Origin: Methanobacteriota archaeon
GTDB taxonomy: Archaea; Halobacteriota; Methanomicrobia; Methanomicrobiales; Methanospirillaceae
Direction of reading: 5' to 3'
DNA: 50,414 nucleotides
Assembly: GCA_029555345.1 (NCBI GenBank)
Contig: JAKPSJ010000034.1
Location: 1 to 50,414 of the forward strand
In this document: in pieces, positions 18,159 through 28,785 of the stretch
Layout: the number at the start of each line of letters is the position of its first letter
Position numbering within the stretch: position 1 is the stretch's first letter
Notes under the pieces: model-generated
Databases searched by the model: none
Told to the model about the DNA's origin: nothing
The model's input: only the letters and a program-made list of their open reading frames with translations
Made by a program: the position numbers and the translations under genes

Positions 18159-18856
18159 GTCCTGACGACCGGTGGATCATCGATGTACGTCCAGCCCATC
18201 CTGCCTGCGAGCGCTCTCATGCCCGGGGACTCGAGCGCGTAGTGGGTCGCTTCGAGCAGCGGGACAGGGGATGCCCTGGCAACGGAATGCCTCAGCTCCG
18301 CGGAGAGGAAGACGCGGGCCCCTGCAGCCGCTGCCTCGGTGACTAGATCGGGGGAGAATGCGGATCCCCCGGCAACGGCCAGGGATCCTGGGAGGTCCGG
18401 CTCCCCCCAGGCAGCCAGGGGGCAATGGAGATTCTCTGCGGTCTCCGGGATGGAGAGCGGGCAATCGCCGGCCAGGCCGAGGGAGAGGGCACGGCGGTTT
18501 TCGAGACGGAGGAGGTCTGCGAGTGCATCGTTGATCCCGCCGGGGGCGTGGTCGAAGTTGGAGTGGATGACGAAGACGTGGATCCCTGACGAGAGGGCGG
18601 CCCTGAGGAACGATGCGAGGCTGCCTGTCACGGATGTCGCAGGAGTCCAGAGGGGCGTGTGATGCACGACAAGCATATCTAACCCGGAACAGACCGCCTC
18701 CCGGAGCACTGCGGGAGTCGCGTCGAGGGCGCAGGACACCTTCTCTATCTCCCGGTCGCCTTCGACGACGAGGCCGATCCTCCCGGCGTCCCACTCCTCT
18801 GCGAGGCTGGGAGGTGCGATGCCTTCCATGAGGGCGACGAACTGCGGAATGATCAT
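18128..18856 (-). CDS. NIF3-like dinuclear metal centre protein (GTP cyclohydrolase I type 2-like)
   Basis: 'VSCALDATPAVLREAVCSGLDMLVVHHTPLW', 'VFVIHSNFDHAPGGINDALAD'; start 18856 favoured. Confidence 0.85.
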   Translation of the reverse strand: MIIPQFVALMEGIAPPSLAEEWDAGRIGLVVEGDREIEKVSCALDATPAVLREAVCSGLDMLVVHHTPLWTPATSVTGSLASFLRAALSSGIHVFVIHSNFDHAPGGINDALADLLRLENRRALSLGLAGDCPLSIPETAENLHCPLAAWGEPDLPGSLAVAGGSAFSPDLVTEAAAAGARVFLSAELRHSVARASPVPLLEATHYALESPGMRALAGRMGWTYIDDPPVVRTWTPKSSGKA

Positions 18857-18892
18857 TGCCAGGATATAGGCGGCAGGGGTAATCAAAGGTTT

Positions 18893-18907
18893 ATTACTAT
18901 AAGTAAT
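18893..18907. promoter_or_regulatory. Inverted repeat ATTACT-ATA-AGTAAT just upstream of a TATA box
   Basis: Perfect 6-bp arms; TATAAATA at 18918-18925; start codon at 18947. Confidence 0.5.
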
Positions 18908-18946
18908 ACGAAACATCTATAAATATTCATTTTTAAACATCATGCC

Positions 18947-20455
18947 ATGCGCAGGACCATCCACGAAATTAACGAACGGATAAAGGAGGGAAATGCACGG
19001 GTGGTCACCGCCGAGGAGATGCCGCAGGTCGTCGCGGAGCTCGGCGAAGAGGGTGCCCTTGCAGAGGTCGACGTGGTCACGACAGGGACATTCGGTGCGA
19101 TGTGCTCGTCGGGGTGCTTCTTCAACTTCGGCCATGCCGAGCCCCCCATCCGGATGGAGAAGGTCTGGCTCAACGACGTGGAGGCGTATGCAGGGATCGC
19201 CGCCGTCGATGCGTACCTGGGGGCGACAGAGAAGTCCACGACCCGCGAGGAGAACTACGGGGGCGCCCACGTCATCGAGGACCTCGTTTCCGGGAAGTCG
19301 GTGGAGCTTCGTGCCATCTCCAGGGGGACGGACTGCTACCCCCGGCGCACTCTCACGACCGAGATCCTCCTCGAGAACTGCAACCAGGCGATCATGGTCA
19401 ACCCGAGGAACGGGTACCAGAGGTACAACGCTGCAGTGAACTCGGGTGACAGGGTCCTGCACACGTACATGGGGATGCTCCTCCCGTCCAGGGGGAACGT
19501 CACCTACTCGGGGGCCGGGGTGCTCAACCCGCTCGCGAACGACCCGCACTTGAGAGTCATCGGCCCGGGGGTCCCCTGCTTCCTCGGCGGGGCGGAGGGG
19601 ATGGTCGTCGGGGAGGGGACCCAGGCGTCACCGGCGACAGGGTTCGGGACCCTCATGGTGACCGGCGACCTGAAAAGGATGGACCCCGACTACCTGCGGG
19701 CTGCCACGATGACAGGGTACGGCGTCACCCTCTATGTCGGGCTCGGTGTCCCCATCCCTGTCCTCGACATCGAGACTGTCAGGAGCACCGCGGTGCGCGA
19801 CGAGGATATCTGGGTCGACGTCGTCGATTACAGCGTCCCCTCCCGGAACCGCCCGTCCCTTGGGCAGGTCACCTACGCCATGCTCCGGAGCGGGCGGGTC
19901 GAGGTCGGGGGAGAGGAGGTCCGGGCCTCGCCCCTGTCGAGTTTCCGGCGGGCGAGGATGGTGGCGGGGGAGCTGAAAGAATGGATAGAATCCGGCAGGA
20001 TGACGCTCGCGCTCCCCACCCGCCCCCTCGACCCGGACCGCAGGGTAGAGCCGATGAAGGAGACCGTCGAGGGCCCCCGTGTCCTCCAGATCATGGAGAG
20101 GCGGGTCGCCACCATCGGGGAGGATGCCCCCATCAGGGACGCAGCAGCGAAACTCCTGAAGGGCGAGACCAACCACCTGCCCGTCGTCAACGGCGATGGT
20201 GTCCTCGTCGGAATCGTGACGACGTATGACATCTCGAAGGCGGTCGTCAACCCGGGGAAGGGGAATGACGTCAGGGACATCATGAGGCGCAAGGTCGTCA
20301 CGACGACGCCCGAGGAGCCTGTCGATGTCGCCATCCGCAAGCTGGAGAAGTACAATATCAGCGCCCTCCCCGTCGTGGACAAGGCGATGCGCGTCGTCGG
20401 GATACTGACGGCCATGGACCTAGGCAAGCTCATCGGGGGGAGGTGGCTCAAGTGA
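18947..20455 (+). CDS. L-aspartate semialdehyde sulfurtransferase (DUF39 homocysteine biosynthesis protein with CBS pair)
   Basis: DUF39-type N-terminus 'TIHEINERIKEGNARVVTAEEM', 'CSSGCFFNFGHAEPPIRM', and two CBS domains at the C-terminus; followed by NIL-ferredoxin. Confidence 0.93.
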   Translation: MRRTIHEINERIKEGNARVVTAEEMPQVVAELGEEGALAEVDVVTTGTFGAMCSSGCFFNFGHAEPPIRMEKVWLNDVEAYAGIAAVDAYLGATEKSTTREENYGGAHVIEDLVSGKSVELRAISRGTDCYPRRTLTTEILLENCNQAIMVNPRNGYQRYNAAVNSGDRVLHTYMGMLLPSRGNVTYSGAGVLNPLANDPHLRVIGPGVPCFLGGAEGMVVGEGTQASPATGFGTLMVTGDLKRMDPDYLRAATMTGYGVTLYVGLGVPIPVLDIETVRSTAVRDEDIWVDVVDYSVPSRNRPSLGQVTYAMLRSGRVEVGGEEVRASPLSSFRRARMVAGELKEWIESGRMTLALPTRPLDPDRRVEPMKETVEGPRVLQIMERRVATIGEDAPIRDAAAKLLKGETNHLPVVNGDGVLVGIVTTYDISKAVVNPGKGNDVRDIMRRKVVTTTPEEPVDVAIRKLEKYNISALPVVDKAMRVVGILTAMDLGKLIGGRWLK

Positions 20456-20844
20456 AGCTCCTTGTCACGTTCTCCTCGAAGGAGGGGAAGAGGCCCATCA
20501 TAGCCCAGGTCGTCCGGGACACGGGAGTCCTCGTCAACGTGGAGCGCGCCATGATCGAATCGAACGAGGGAGAGGCACTCATCGATATCCCGGAGGAGTC
20601 CTGCCGCATCGTGAAGGACAGGCTCACCGAACTCGGGGCGGCAGTGCGCATCCTCGAGGACGAGATCCTCCTCGACGAGACCGAGTGCGTGGACTGCGGC
20701 GCCTGCATCAGCATCTGCCCCCAGGAGGTCTTCTCCTTCGACAGGGAGTTCAAGCTCCAGATGGACGCGAAGAGATGCGTCCTCTGCGGGAGGTGCATCG
20801 AGATCTGCCCGCACCGCGCCCTGTCGCGGAAGGGGGAACTCTGA
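20443..20844 (+). CDS. NIL-domain 4Fe-4S ferredoxin, partner of the sulfurtransferase
   Basis: Two clusters 'CVDCGACISICP' and 'CVLCGRCIEICP' after NIL-like domain; start: ORF-track start retained (13-nt overlap); GTG/other start possible. Confidence 0.9.
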   Translation: MAQVKLLVTFSSKEGKRPIIAQVVRDTGVLVNVERAMIESNEGEALIDIPEESCRIVKDRLTELGAAVRILEDEILLDETECVDCGACISICPQEVFSFDREFKLQMDAKRCVLCGRCIEICPHRALSRKGEL

Positions 20845-20946
20845 CGGCCATCTCGTCCCTTGACAACACCGCGACTCCGCCATGCTGGAAGGACAGCCCT
20901 GCCCTGGCTCTCCCTTCGGCCCGGCGGGACTCTTTCCGCCAGCCCT

Positions 20947-21618
20947 TCACCACCGCCGTGCGGGACCTCCAGCCTGGAACATCCCGCTCCGGCCGATCCA
21001 CTTCTTTCGTGTGAAGTCGTAAGCCTTCCAGAGAGAGCCCCTGCGAATGATTGCGAGGCGGAGGGCACGTGGCAATTCGTCGCCGGGAAATGCACCGTCT
21101 CCAGGGTCGATCTCCCGGCCGATGTCCCTTGCCAGGGAAAGGACCTGCTGCCCCTTCTCTCTCGTGAGGTTGACCGCGACCGAGACATGGAGGATGCGCT
21201 GCGACGGGGGGATATCGATATGGTTGCACTTCCTGAAATAAGGGGAAAGGGCCTGGTTGATGGCCCGTGTGCACGCGGTGAGCTCCTGGTCCTCCCGGAG
21301 GAGGAACGAGACGGCGAGACCCCTGTCCCCCTCGAAGACGTGGAGGTCTCCGGGGTGCACGACCCCGGGGGCTGAAAGCGGCCGGAGGGCCCGGTCGAGG
21401 AGGGAAACTGGGTCCACCCCAGGTGCGAGCGAGAAAGGGCCGCAAAGCGTGACATGGGGAAAATAGCGTTCCCTGTGGGAGAGACCTACTTTTTCTGCCA
21501 CCTGGTCCTGCACCTGGACCAGGGCGGGCCAGTGGACGCAGAGGACGACGATATATGTCGGATGCCGGGGCTCCTTCACGCGGAACCGGCGGTGGCCCGC
21601 ATCCATCCTGGGTCGCAT
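20947..21618 (-). CDS. 2H phosphoesterase / 2'-5' RNA ligase-like protein
   Basis: Two HxT/S motifs: 'HVTLCGPF' and 'HVSVAV'. Confidence 0.7.
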   Translation of the reverse strand: MRPRMDAGHRRFRVKEPRHPTYIVVLCVHWPALVQVQDQVAEKVGLSHRERYFPHVTLCGPFSLAPGVDPVSLLDRALRPLSAPGVVHPGDLHVFEGDRGLAVSFLLREDQELTACTRAINQALSPYFRKCNHIDIPPSQRILHVSVAVNLTREKGQQVLSLARDIGREIDPGDGAFPGDELPRALRLAIIRRGSLWKAYDFTRKKWIGRSGMFQAGGPARRW

Positions 21619-21719
21619 CTCTCTCCATAAGGACTTGATCGCAGGCAGGAATAACCTGTTCGGAGTGCTGCCCGGGAGATACTCGCGGTTTTTTCCCTTG
21701 CAGGGACAATACCAGACTT

Positions 21720-22430
21720 GTGATACGCCGCCGGTTCCAGTTCAGGGAGACCATCGCCACGGTCCTCGCTGAACAGGAGGAGCACGTGGAGGCAGCCCGG
21801 CGCGGGCTGATGAGGTCCCGCCAGGAACTCGAGCGGTACATTGCAGGCGACCCATTCTTCGCGATGACCTTCGAGCCGTACGCCGTGGAGACGGGTTCCG
21901 TCACCGTGGACAGGATGTCGGCGGCAGGGATGTCGGCAGGGGTCGGCCCGATGGCAGCCGTGGCCGGGGCGATCGCGTGGGCAGGCGTCGAAGAGATGGT
22001 CCGCGAGGGGGCCGGCTTGGCAGTCGTCGACAACGGAGGGGACATCGCCCTCGTCTCGGACAGGCCGCTCTCCGTTGGCATCCATGCAGGGGCGTCCCCA
22101 CACAGCGACCGCCTCGCATTCCGATTACCGCCGCAGCGTGAGGTGCTCGGGATATGCACGTCCTCTGCAACGGTAGGCCCCTCGCTATCGTTTGGGACGG
22201 CAGACGCTGTCTGCGTCCTCTCCCACGACCCCAGCCTCGCCGATGCCTGGGCCACGGCGATCTGCAACTCGGTCTCACCGCAGGATCGAAGTGTCCTCGA
22301 GCGAGTCCCCTGGGACCGCGTCGAAGGCGTCCTCGTGATCGAGGGTGACTGGGTGTTCGAGGCGGGAGACCTCCCGCCCATTGTCAGCGCCCGCGTCGAT
22401 CGGGACCTCGTGACAGGGGGTCTATGGTAG
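21720..22430 (+). CDS. UPF0280 family protein (ApbE-like)
   Basis: 'MIRRRFQFRETIATVLAE', 'AAGMSAGVGPMAAVAGAIA', 'VDNGGDIAL' UPF0280 signatures. Confidence 0.88.
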   Translation: MIRRRFQFRETIATVLAEQEEHVEAARRGLMRSRQELERYIAGDPFFAMTFEPYAVETGSVTVDRMSAAGMSAGVGPMAAVAGAIAWAGVEEMVREGAGLAVVDNGGDIALVSDRPLSVGIHAGASPHSDRLAFRLPPQREVLGICTSSATVGPSLSFGTADAVCVLSHDPSLADAWATAICNSVSPQDRSVLERVPWDRVEGVLVIEGDWVFEAGDLPPIVSARVDRDLVTGGLW

Positions 22431-22597
22431 GGGAGGTCCCGATGGCGCTTGGGATCGGTGAAACGGGGAAACAGGGCCGTCTCTCTCCACGTTAACGGGG
22501 ATGGGATAGCACTCCTCGGTCGAGAGAGCGGGGCGATGGCCAGTCTCCCCGAGGATAAAAATCCGCCCCTGCGGACCCGCGATATCCCCTGGGGTTC

Positions 22598-23008
22598 CTA
22601 CCATAACTCGTCGATGAACCGGGTTACCTTCTCGTGCGCGTCCTCGCCCTCGAAACTGGCAAGGACACTCTCGTCGTCGCAGACGGACAGGACAGGCTTG
22701 CCGCCCTCCACGCGGAAGACGACCCGGAAAAAGTCCTCTTCGTCGAGCAGCACCCCGTGCGCGAGCGCGGATGCAGGCTGGAGGACGAGCCTCTCCCTCT
22801 CGAAATCACCGGGGTCTCTCCGGAAGAAATAGTAGTACACCTGGAATGCATTCAGGAAGTCCGAGACGAGGAGTTGCTCGCGGACGGCCGGGTCCACCAG
22901 GTCGAGTTCCCTCGCGAGGGCGTCATCGTCCTCCTCTGCCCTCTCGAGGAGAGCGTCCGCGATGCCCGCAAGCTCGCCCTGGGAGAGGGTGCACCCATCG
23001 TCCTGCAT
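22598..23008 (-). CDS. Hypothetical acidic protein
   Basis: 136-aa ORF, acidic, coherent helix-rich sequence; divergent to the wHTH gene at 23120. Confidence 0.55.
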   Translation of the reverse strand: MQDDGCTLSQGELAGIADALLERAEEDDDALARELDLVDPAVREQLLVSDFLNAFQVYYYFFRRDPGDFERERLVLQPASALAHGVLLDEEDFFRVVFRVEGGKPVLSVCDDESVLASFEGEDAHEKVTRFIDELW

Positions 23009-23119
23009 GATCGTTCATTGGTTTTTCAGGCTGCATATACGTTGGTGCAGGAGAAGCGGGAAGAGGAACTTCGAACGGGTGGAGGAAGTGGGGAATCACG
23101 AGAATTATCATTTGCCGAG

Positions 23120-23434
23120 ATGTACACTATGCACCGGCAGGCCATGAAGGAAGAAGATCTGGACTGGGAGGTCTACCACCTTATCGCGGCAGACCCGACG
23201 CGCGATGCAGGGTCCCTCGCCGCATACCTGCACTGCTCCCCCGACGATATCCGGGGATCGTTCGGACGGCTCGAAAGGGCGCTCCTCATCGAGCGGGAAG
23301 AGGGGGGAAGAGTCCATGTCCTCTCTGTCCAGGAGATCCTCCTCCGATGCCAGGCCCGCTACAGCAGGGATTTCCCGTTCGTCATCGAGGGGGGCGTGAT
23401 CAAAGCGAAGGACGACCGGGAGCCCGGCAAATGA
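23120..23434 (+). CDS. wHTH-like DNA-binding protein
   Basis: Internal ATG 23120 of ORF 22634..23434: '[61 protein letters not shown]'; stop overlaps trm56 start. Confidence 0.7.
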   Translation: MYTMHRQAMKEEDLDWEVYHLIAADPTRDAGSLAAYLHCSPDDIRGSFGRLERALLIEREEGGRVHVLSVQEILLRCQARYSRDFPFVIEGGVIKAKDDREPGK

Positions 23435-23955
23435 CGGAGGTCTGCGTGCTCCGGCTCGGGCATCGTCCCGAGCGGGACCAGAGGGTGACGACGCACGTGG
23501 GGCTGGCCGCCCGCGCTCTCGGGGCCCGGGGGATGTACCTCGCAGGCCGCGATGCAGGAATCGTTGCAGGCATCAGGGACGTCGTCGCGCGCTGGGGCGG
23601 CGATTTTTTCATCGAGGACGGCGTCTCCTGGAAGAGGTGCATCAGGGAATGGCAGGGGTCGGGTGGCGTCGTGGTCCACCTGACGATGTACGGTGAGCCG
23701 GTCCGGGAGCGCGAGGCGGAACTCCGCGATAAAGGGAAGATACTCGTCGTGGTCGGGGCGGAGAAGGTACCGGGAGAGGTCTACACCCTTGCCGATTACA
23801 ACATCGCCGTCACGAACCAGCCCCACTCGGAAGTCGCGGGGCTCGCCGTCTTCCTCGACCGCCTTTTTGCGGGAGAGGAACTCGGTGGGGAGTTCCCAGG
23901 CGGACGGATCCGTATCGTCCCCTCGCCGAGAGGGAAACGGTGCGAGGAGATATGA
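23431..23955 (+). CDS. trm56: tRNA (cytidine(56)-2'-O)-methyltransferase
   Basis: '[32 protein letters not shown]' and SPOUT-like C-terminus '[23 protein letters not shown]'. Confidence 0.92.
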   Translation: MTEVCVLRLGHRPERDQRVTTHVGLAARALGARGMYLAGRDAGIVAGIRDVVARWGGDFFIEDGVSWKRCIREWQGSGGVVVHLTMYGEPVREREAELRDKGKILVVVGAEKVPGEVYTLADYNIAVTNQPHSEVAGLAVFLDRLFAGEELGGEFPGGRIRIVPSPRGKRCEEI

Positions 23956-25028
23956 CCCCCTCTGTCCTGGTGATGGGTTTTTCGACGCGGCACGTGGCGA
24001 AGTCGGCGCACGAGGCCGGGTATGCCGTCTATGCCGTCGACCATTTCTGCGACCAGGATCTCTCCTGGTATACCCGTGACAGGATCCGGTTCGAGGACCT
24101 CGACGACCTTCCGGCTGCCATCGAAGAGATGTGCAGCAGGCACCGGGTCGACTGGGCGGTCCCCACGTCGGGGGCAGAGGCCCTCCCGCACGGGTTGCCG
24201 GTGCTCGGGACGCCTCCCGACGCGGCAGCCCGTTTTCTCGACAAGGGAAAGACACAGGAGTTCTTCGAATCTCTCGGCGTTCCTGCCCCGAAGGTGCTGC
24301 AGGCAGGACAGTACCCTGCCATGATCAAGCCGCGTTCCGGCTCTGGCGGCTGGAGGAACAGGGTCGTCTCGTCCCCGGCGGAGGAAGCCGCGTGGCGCGA
24401 CGAGTTCGGGGGAGTCGAGTCGATATTCCAGGAGGTCGTCGGCGGCATACCGGCATCGGTCTCCTGCCTCGCCGACGGGAAGGGAAACGCACGGGCGATC
24501 GCAGCGAACCGGCAGATCCTCCGCGGCGAGGGGGGATCCGCCTATGGGTTCTGCGGTTCGCAGACGCCCTTCGACCACCCCCTCGCGCCCCGGATGATGG
24601 CGTACGCAGAGAAGATCGCTGCATCCTCCGGCTGCCGGGGATCGCTGGGCATCGACTTCGTCGTCGGGAAGGAGCCCTGTGCAATCGAGGTGAACCCGAG
24701 GTTCCAGGCAACCCTCGACACCGTGGAGAGAGCGCTCGCGATGAACCTCTTCTCGGCCCACGCACGGGCATGCCAGGGTGTCCTCCCGGAGCGTGTGCCC
24801 GACCCCGCATGTGTCTCCGTCCGGCAGATCCTCTTTGCCGAGAAGGACTGCACTGTCCACGGCGACCTGTCGAATCTCTTTCCCGCTGTCTCCGATATAC
24901 CCTGGCCGGGCACTTCCTTCGAGGAGGGCCGGGCAGTGGTCAGCGTCTATGGATGGGGACCGACCCGGGAGAGTGCCATGGAGCTCCTGGATACACATAT
25001 CAGGAGAGTCAGACAATACGTACGGTGA
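23940..25028 (+). CDS. ATP-grasp family protein
   Basis: ATP-grasp pattern '[18 protein letters not shown]', '[26 protein letters not shown]'. Confidence 0.85.
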   Translation: MRGDMTPSVLVMGFSTRHVAKSAHEAGYAVYAVDHFCDQDLSWYTRDRIRFEDLDDLPAAIEEMCSRHRVDWAVPTSGAEALPHGLPVLGTPPDAAARFLDKGKTQEFFESLGVPAPKVLQAGQYPAMIKPRSGSGGWRNRVVSSPAEEAAWRDEFGGVESIFQEVVGGIPASVSCLADGKGNARAIAANRQILRGEGGSAYGFCGSQTPFDHPLAPRMMAYAEKIAASSGCRGSLGIDFVVGKEPCAIEVNPRFQATLDTVERALAMNLFSAHARACQGVLPERVPDPACVSVRQILFAEKDCTVHGDLSNLFPAVSDIPWPGTSFEEGRAVVSVYGWGPTRESAMELLDTHIRRVRQYVR

Positions 25029-25034
25029 AGCCCC

Positions 25035-25547
25035 ATGGAAGAAATACTCGTTAATCCGGCGATCCATACCTACCTGAACCGGCTGGTCGGGGAAGAGGGG
25101 ATCTCCCTCATCGCGAGCTTTCCCGGAGACGGTGAATACTCCGATGAAGAACTCGCAGAAAAGACCGGCATTAACCTCAATTCCGTCAGGCACACGCTCT
25201 ACACGCTTTACGAGAAACGGCTCGCGGAGTACCGCCGCATAAAGAACAACGAGACGGGGTGGCTCACTTACCTCTGGCAGTTGCGGATTGACCGGATATA
25301 CGATGTGATTGCAGAGGACCTGGCGCAGGTGCTCGAAAGGCTCGAGGCACGCGCAAAGTTCGAGGAGGAGAACGATTTCTACATCTGCAAGTCCTGCGGC
25401 GATATCCACACTTTCGACAGGGCCATGGACTCGGAGTTCCGGTGCCCCACCTGTGACAGCCCCCTCGAACACTTCGACAACGAGATACTCCTCAATGCCC
25501 TGAAGAAGAGGATACAGGCGATCAGAGAGTCGCTCGGCTATGCCTGA
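25035..25547 (+). CDS. tfe: Transcription initiation factor E alpha subunit (TFE)
   Basis: N-terminal wHTH '[34 protein letters not shown]' and zinc ribbon CxxC..CxxC. Confidence 0.95.
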   Translation: MEEILVNPAIHTYLNRLVGEEGISLIASFPGDGEYSDEELAEKTGINLNSVRHTLYTLYEKRLAEYRRIKNNETGWLTYLWQLRIDRIYDVIAEDLAQVLERLEARAKFEEENDFYICKSCGDIHTFDRAMDSEFRCPTCDSPLEHFDNEILLNALKKRIQAIRESLGYA

Positions 25548-26067
25548 CCGGCGCGAGAGGTGGCGCAATCTCCTTGAGGAGGCGGGGTGCAGCCGCGGAG
25601 TTATCAGGCACTGCGATGCCGTCTGCGACCTGGCTCTCCGTTTTTTCGTACAGGGCATCATGGACCGGGAAGTCCTTACTGCCGGCGCGATGCTCCACGA
25701 TATCGGGAGGGGCAGCACCCACGGACTGTCCCATGCGCAGGTCGGTGCCGCTTACTGCAGGAAGAGGGGGCTCCCGGAAGAGGTCGTGCGGGTCGTCGAG
25801 TGCCACATCGGTGCAGGCCTGACGGCAGACGAGTGCACACTCATCCGCCTCCTGCCGGTAAACTGCCTCCCCGTCACCCCGGAAGAGAAGGCGGTCGCGA
25901 ATGCCGACAACCTCGTGGTGGGAACGCATGTCATCGGCATCGGCGAGAGGATGATGCGTGTCCAGTACCTCCCCCGGCGGGTGAGGAAGCGTCATTACCG
26001 CCTGTGGCTCGAGATGGAGGCCTTCCGGGACTGTGCATCGATCCTGGGATCTGCCGGTGCAGGATGA
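25540..26067 (+). CDS. HD-domain (HDIG) hydrolase
   Basis: '[23 protein letters not shown]...[11 protein letters not shown]'. Confidence 0.88.
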   Translation: MPDRRERWRNLLEEAGCSRGVIRHCDAVCDLALRFFVQGIMDREVLTAGAMLHDIGRGSTHGLSHAQVGAAYCRKRGLPEEVVRVVECHIGAGLTADECTLIRLLPVNCLPVTPEEKAVANADNLVVGTHVIGIGERMMRVQYLPRRVRKRHYRLWLEMEAFRDCASILGSAGAG

Positions 26068-26153
26068 TTGCGGACCAATCGATACAGGGAGATTCCTGAC
26101 CCCGGCAGGGTACCAAGGAAAAAAGGAACTGGCGTGTACTCCCTTTTTTCAGG

Positions 26154-26654
26154 TCAGAGGACGATGTTCCTGACCTGGGGCAGGTGGCGGACAGTCTCTA
26201 TCACGAATGGCGGGAAGTCGCCCTCTATGATGATCACGAGTTTCGGGTCCTCGGAGAGGTGGGGGTCCGTGACGTAGATCTGCCTGATGGAGAGCCCGGC
26301 TTCCGAGACGATCCGCACCGCATTGCTGACGATACCCTTCTCGGTCGCGTCCCTGGGGTAGATCGTCATCACCGAGAGCCCGAGATGGTCTGCCACCCCG
26401 GAGAGGTCCGGGGTAACCCTCATGTGCGAGAAGATGGAACGGTGGAGGGGGAGCGAGAGGATCCTCTGTGCGGTCGTGTCCACGACCCTCCTGTCCGTGG
26501 GGATCGCCTTTGCCACCTGCGTAGACGGGATTTCGAGGCCGTTGCAGGTGATACGGCCCCTTTCGTTGACAGAGAAACCGTTTTCGAGGAGGAATTTTGC
26601 AACCTTTGCCTGGGAGGGGGAATCGGAAAATTCCCGGATGATCTCCGACCACAT
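26154..26654 (-). CDS. ACT-domain regulator of amino-acid metabolism (COG2150-like)
   Basis: 'MWSEIIREFSDSPSQAKVAKFLLENGFSVNERGRITCNGLEIPSTQVAKAIPTDRRVVDTT' followed by ACT-like domain; start 26654. Confidence 0.8.
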   Translation of the reverse strand: MWSEIIREFSDSPSQAKVAKFLLENGFSVNERGRITCNGLEIPSTQVAKAIPTDRRVVDTTAQRILSLPLHRSIFSHMRVTPDLSGVADHLGLSVMTIYPRDATEKGIVSNAVRIVSEAGLSIRQIYVTDPHLSEDPKLVIIIEGDFPPFVIETVRHLPQVRNIVL

Positions 26655-26843
26655 ACAGAGGAGTACCGTGGCGAAGAATAAATAGACATCATTGATCGTT
26701 TCGATACATCGAGGCCCGAAAGGTGAAATATCTTTCACTCGATCTCTCGCGCATGAGTGTATACCATCGAGGAGCTGTTCTTTTCCTCGCAGATGGGATA
26801 GGATAAACTTATTTTGCAGACGCATCCATGTATTATGGCACGA

Positions 26844-26928
26844 GCGAGGGTTGCCGAGCCAGGTCAAAGGCGCCAGCTTGAGGGGCTGGTCTCGAAGGAG
26901 TTCTTGGGTTCAAATCCCATCCCTCGCA
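26844..26928 (+). tRNA. tRNA-Leu (GAG anticodon)
   Basis: Type II tRNA: acceptor GCGAGGG/CCCTCGC, anticodon stem CCAGC/GCTGG with loop TTGAGGG, variable arm, T-loop GGTTCAAATCC; CCA not encoded. Confidence 0.95.
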
Positions 26929-27050
26929 CTCTGACACGTTGTTGCTTTCCTGGTAACTGTTTCTCGTTTCAATCCTTTGCTTGGTGAAGGGACGATATCC
27001 CTATGCAGGGATCGGTGCCGGGAATGCGAGTTTTCCGGTCAGATATATTT

Positions 27051-28785
27051 ATCCCACCTTTCGCACGTAAGCAGTTGATTTCCCGGAATAAAATACTTAG
27101 ATCTATATCTAAGTTCTGTAATATTTAATCTTTGCAAGACATATCACAAATTACCTCGGATAAACTTACATCGCGTCAAATCGGACACCTCGGATTGGTT
27201 GCAGGAATCATAGATGAACTGGGGATCACCAGCATCCTGGATAAAGAACTCACCAAAACGCGAGATCACACGCTCTCGCATTCCGACATCATCAAGGCCA
27301 TGATCCTGAACGGACTCGGATTCAACGAACGACGTGTCTACCTATTCTCGCGGTTCTTCGACAACATTGCCACAGAACAGCTGTTCGGACCCGGAGTCAC
27401 GCCAGACCATTTCACAGATGACGCAATTCTCCGCACACTCGACCGAATCTACGAATACGGTTCGACAGACCTCTTCAACAAGATCGTCCTCGAAGTCATG
27501 AAGAACCTGGCATTCGGCACACAACTCCTCCATGCAGATACCACGAGTTTCAGCGTTCATGGCGAGTATGAACCAGATGAGGACGATGGTTTTCCAGACC
27601 ATCACCATCACGCATGGCCACAACAAGGACCATCGCTGGGACCTCAAGCAGTTCGTCCTCGCGATGGTTACCAACCAGCACGGGATCCCTCTCTTCACCC
27701 AACCGTATTCAGGCAACGAGTCGGACAAGAAGATCCTGCTCGAGACCATCCAGAAGGTCAAAGAGAACCTGAACATCTCAGACAAAGCCTACTATGTGGC
27801 AGACAGTGCATTCTACACATCTCACAACATCCAGACACTGGGCCGGCACACGTTCTGGATCAGTCGTCCCCCGACAACGATCGACGAGGTCAGAGCTCTC
27901 ATTCATGCCGATGTCCCGATGAAACCTGCGGGAATTGAAGGGTACTCGCTCTATGAATGCCGTTCCGACTATGCCGGGATACCGCAGAAGTGGGTTCTCA
28001 TCTATTCCGAAAAGGGGAGACATGCGAAGGAGAAGACGTATGCACGGACCCTCGAGGGTAGTGTAAAGGCTGCCCACAAGTCATGGAAGAAACTGAGTTC
28101 GAGAGAGTTCGCCTGCGAACCTGACGCGAGAATGGCGGCAGAGAGGTGGTTTGCCGAACACCCGTTCCTCTCTCCCGGGAACTATGAGGTCGTCCCGAGA
28201 GTGAAGAAAGAGAATGGGAAGAGAGGTCGGCCGGGGAAAGGGGAGCAGGTCAGTGTTGTATATTCCGTTGCATCTCCTCTCGAGGTAAATGCTGAGTTCG
28301 TCGAGCGGGAGAAGGAATACCTGGGCAGGTTCGTGGTCGCGACGAACGACCTCGACCTGGATGCGGGACTGGTCCTTTCGTACTACAAGGGCCAGCAGTC
28401 CGTGGAACGGGGATTTCGGTTCCTGAAGGACAATAGTTTCCATGTTGCCCAGGTATTCCTGAAAAAAGAGAGCAGGATCGAGGCTCTCTCGATGATCATG
28501 GTACTTTGCCTTTTTGTCTATGCCGTGGCGGAATGGTTGTTGCGGTCGAGGTTGAAGGAGACCGGGAAGAAGGTGAAGAACCAACTGAATAAGCTGATCC
28601 AGAACCCGACGATGAAGTGGATCTTCATGCTCTTCATGAAGCCGGCTGAGGTTACTGTTTCTGTGAATTCACATATTCGGCGATTTATTGTGAATCTGGA
28701 CGAGGTGGTGACAGAAATACTTGACGTGATGGGGCCGGAATGCAGAAAATATTATTTTTTGAGGGAGACCTGCGAAATGTAGGGT
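27051..28785 (+). mobile_element. IS1634-like insertion sequence, transposase frameshifted
   Basis: Imperfect terminal inverted repeats ATCCCACCTTTCGCA (27051-27065) and TGCGAAATGTAGGGT (28771-28785) bracket the transposase frames. Confidence 0.85.
27132..28782 (+). pseudogene. IS1634-family transposase split across two frames
   Basis: Frame 1 (27132-~27590) 'DUF4277-like' N-terminus up to 'LLHADTTSFSVHGEYEPDED', continues in frame +1 as 'ITITHGHNKDHRWDLKQFVLAMV...'. Confidence 0.85.

Noticed and set aside
22634-23119. N-terminal extension of ORF 22634..23434
   Set aside because: Overlaps the antisense acidic protein; recognisable HTH sequence begins only at Met 23120
23796-25718. 640-aa minus-strand ORF
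   Set aside because: Antisense to trm56, ATP-grasp and tfe, all with clear family signatures
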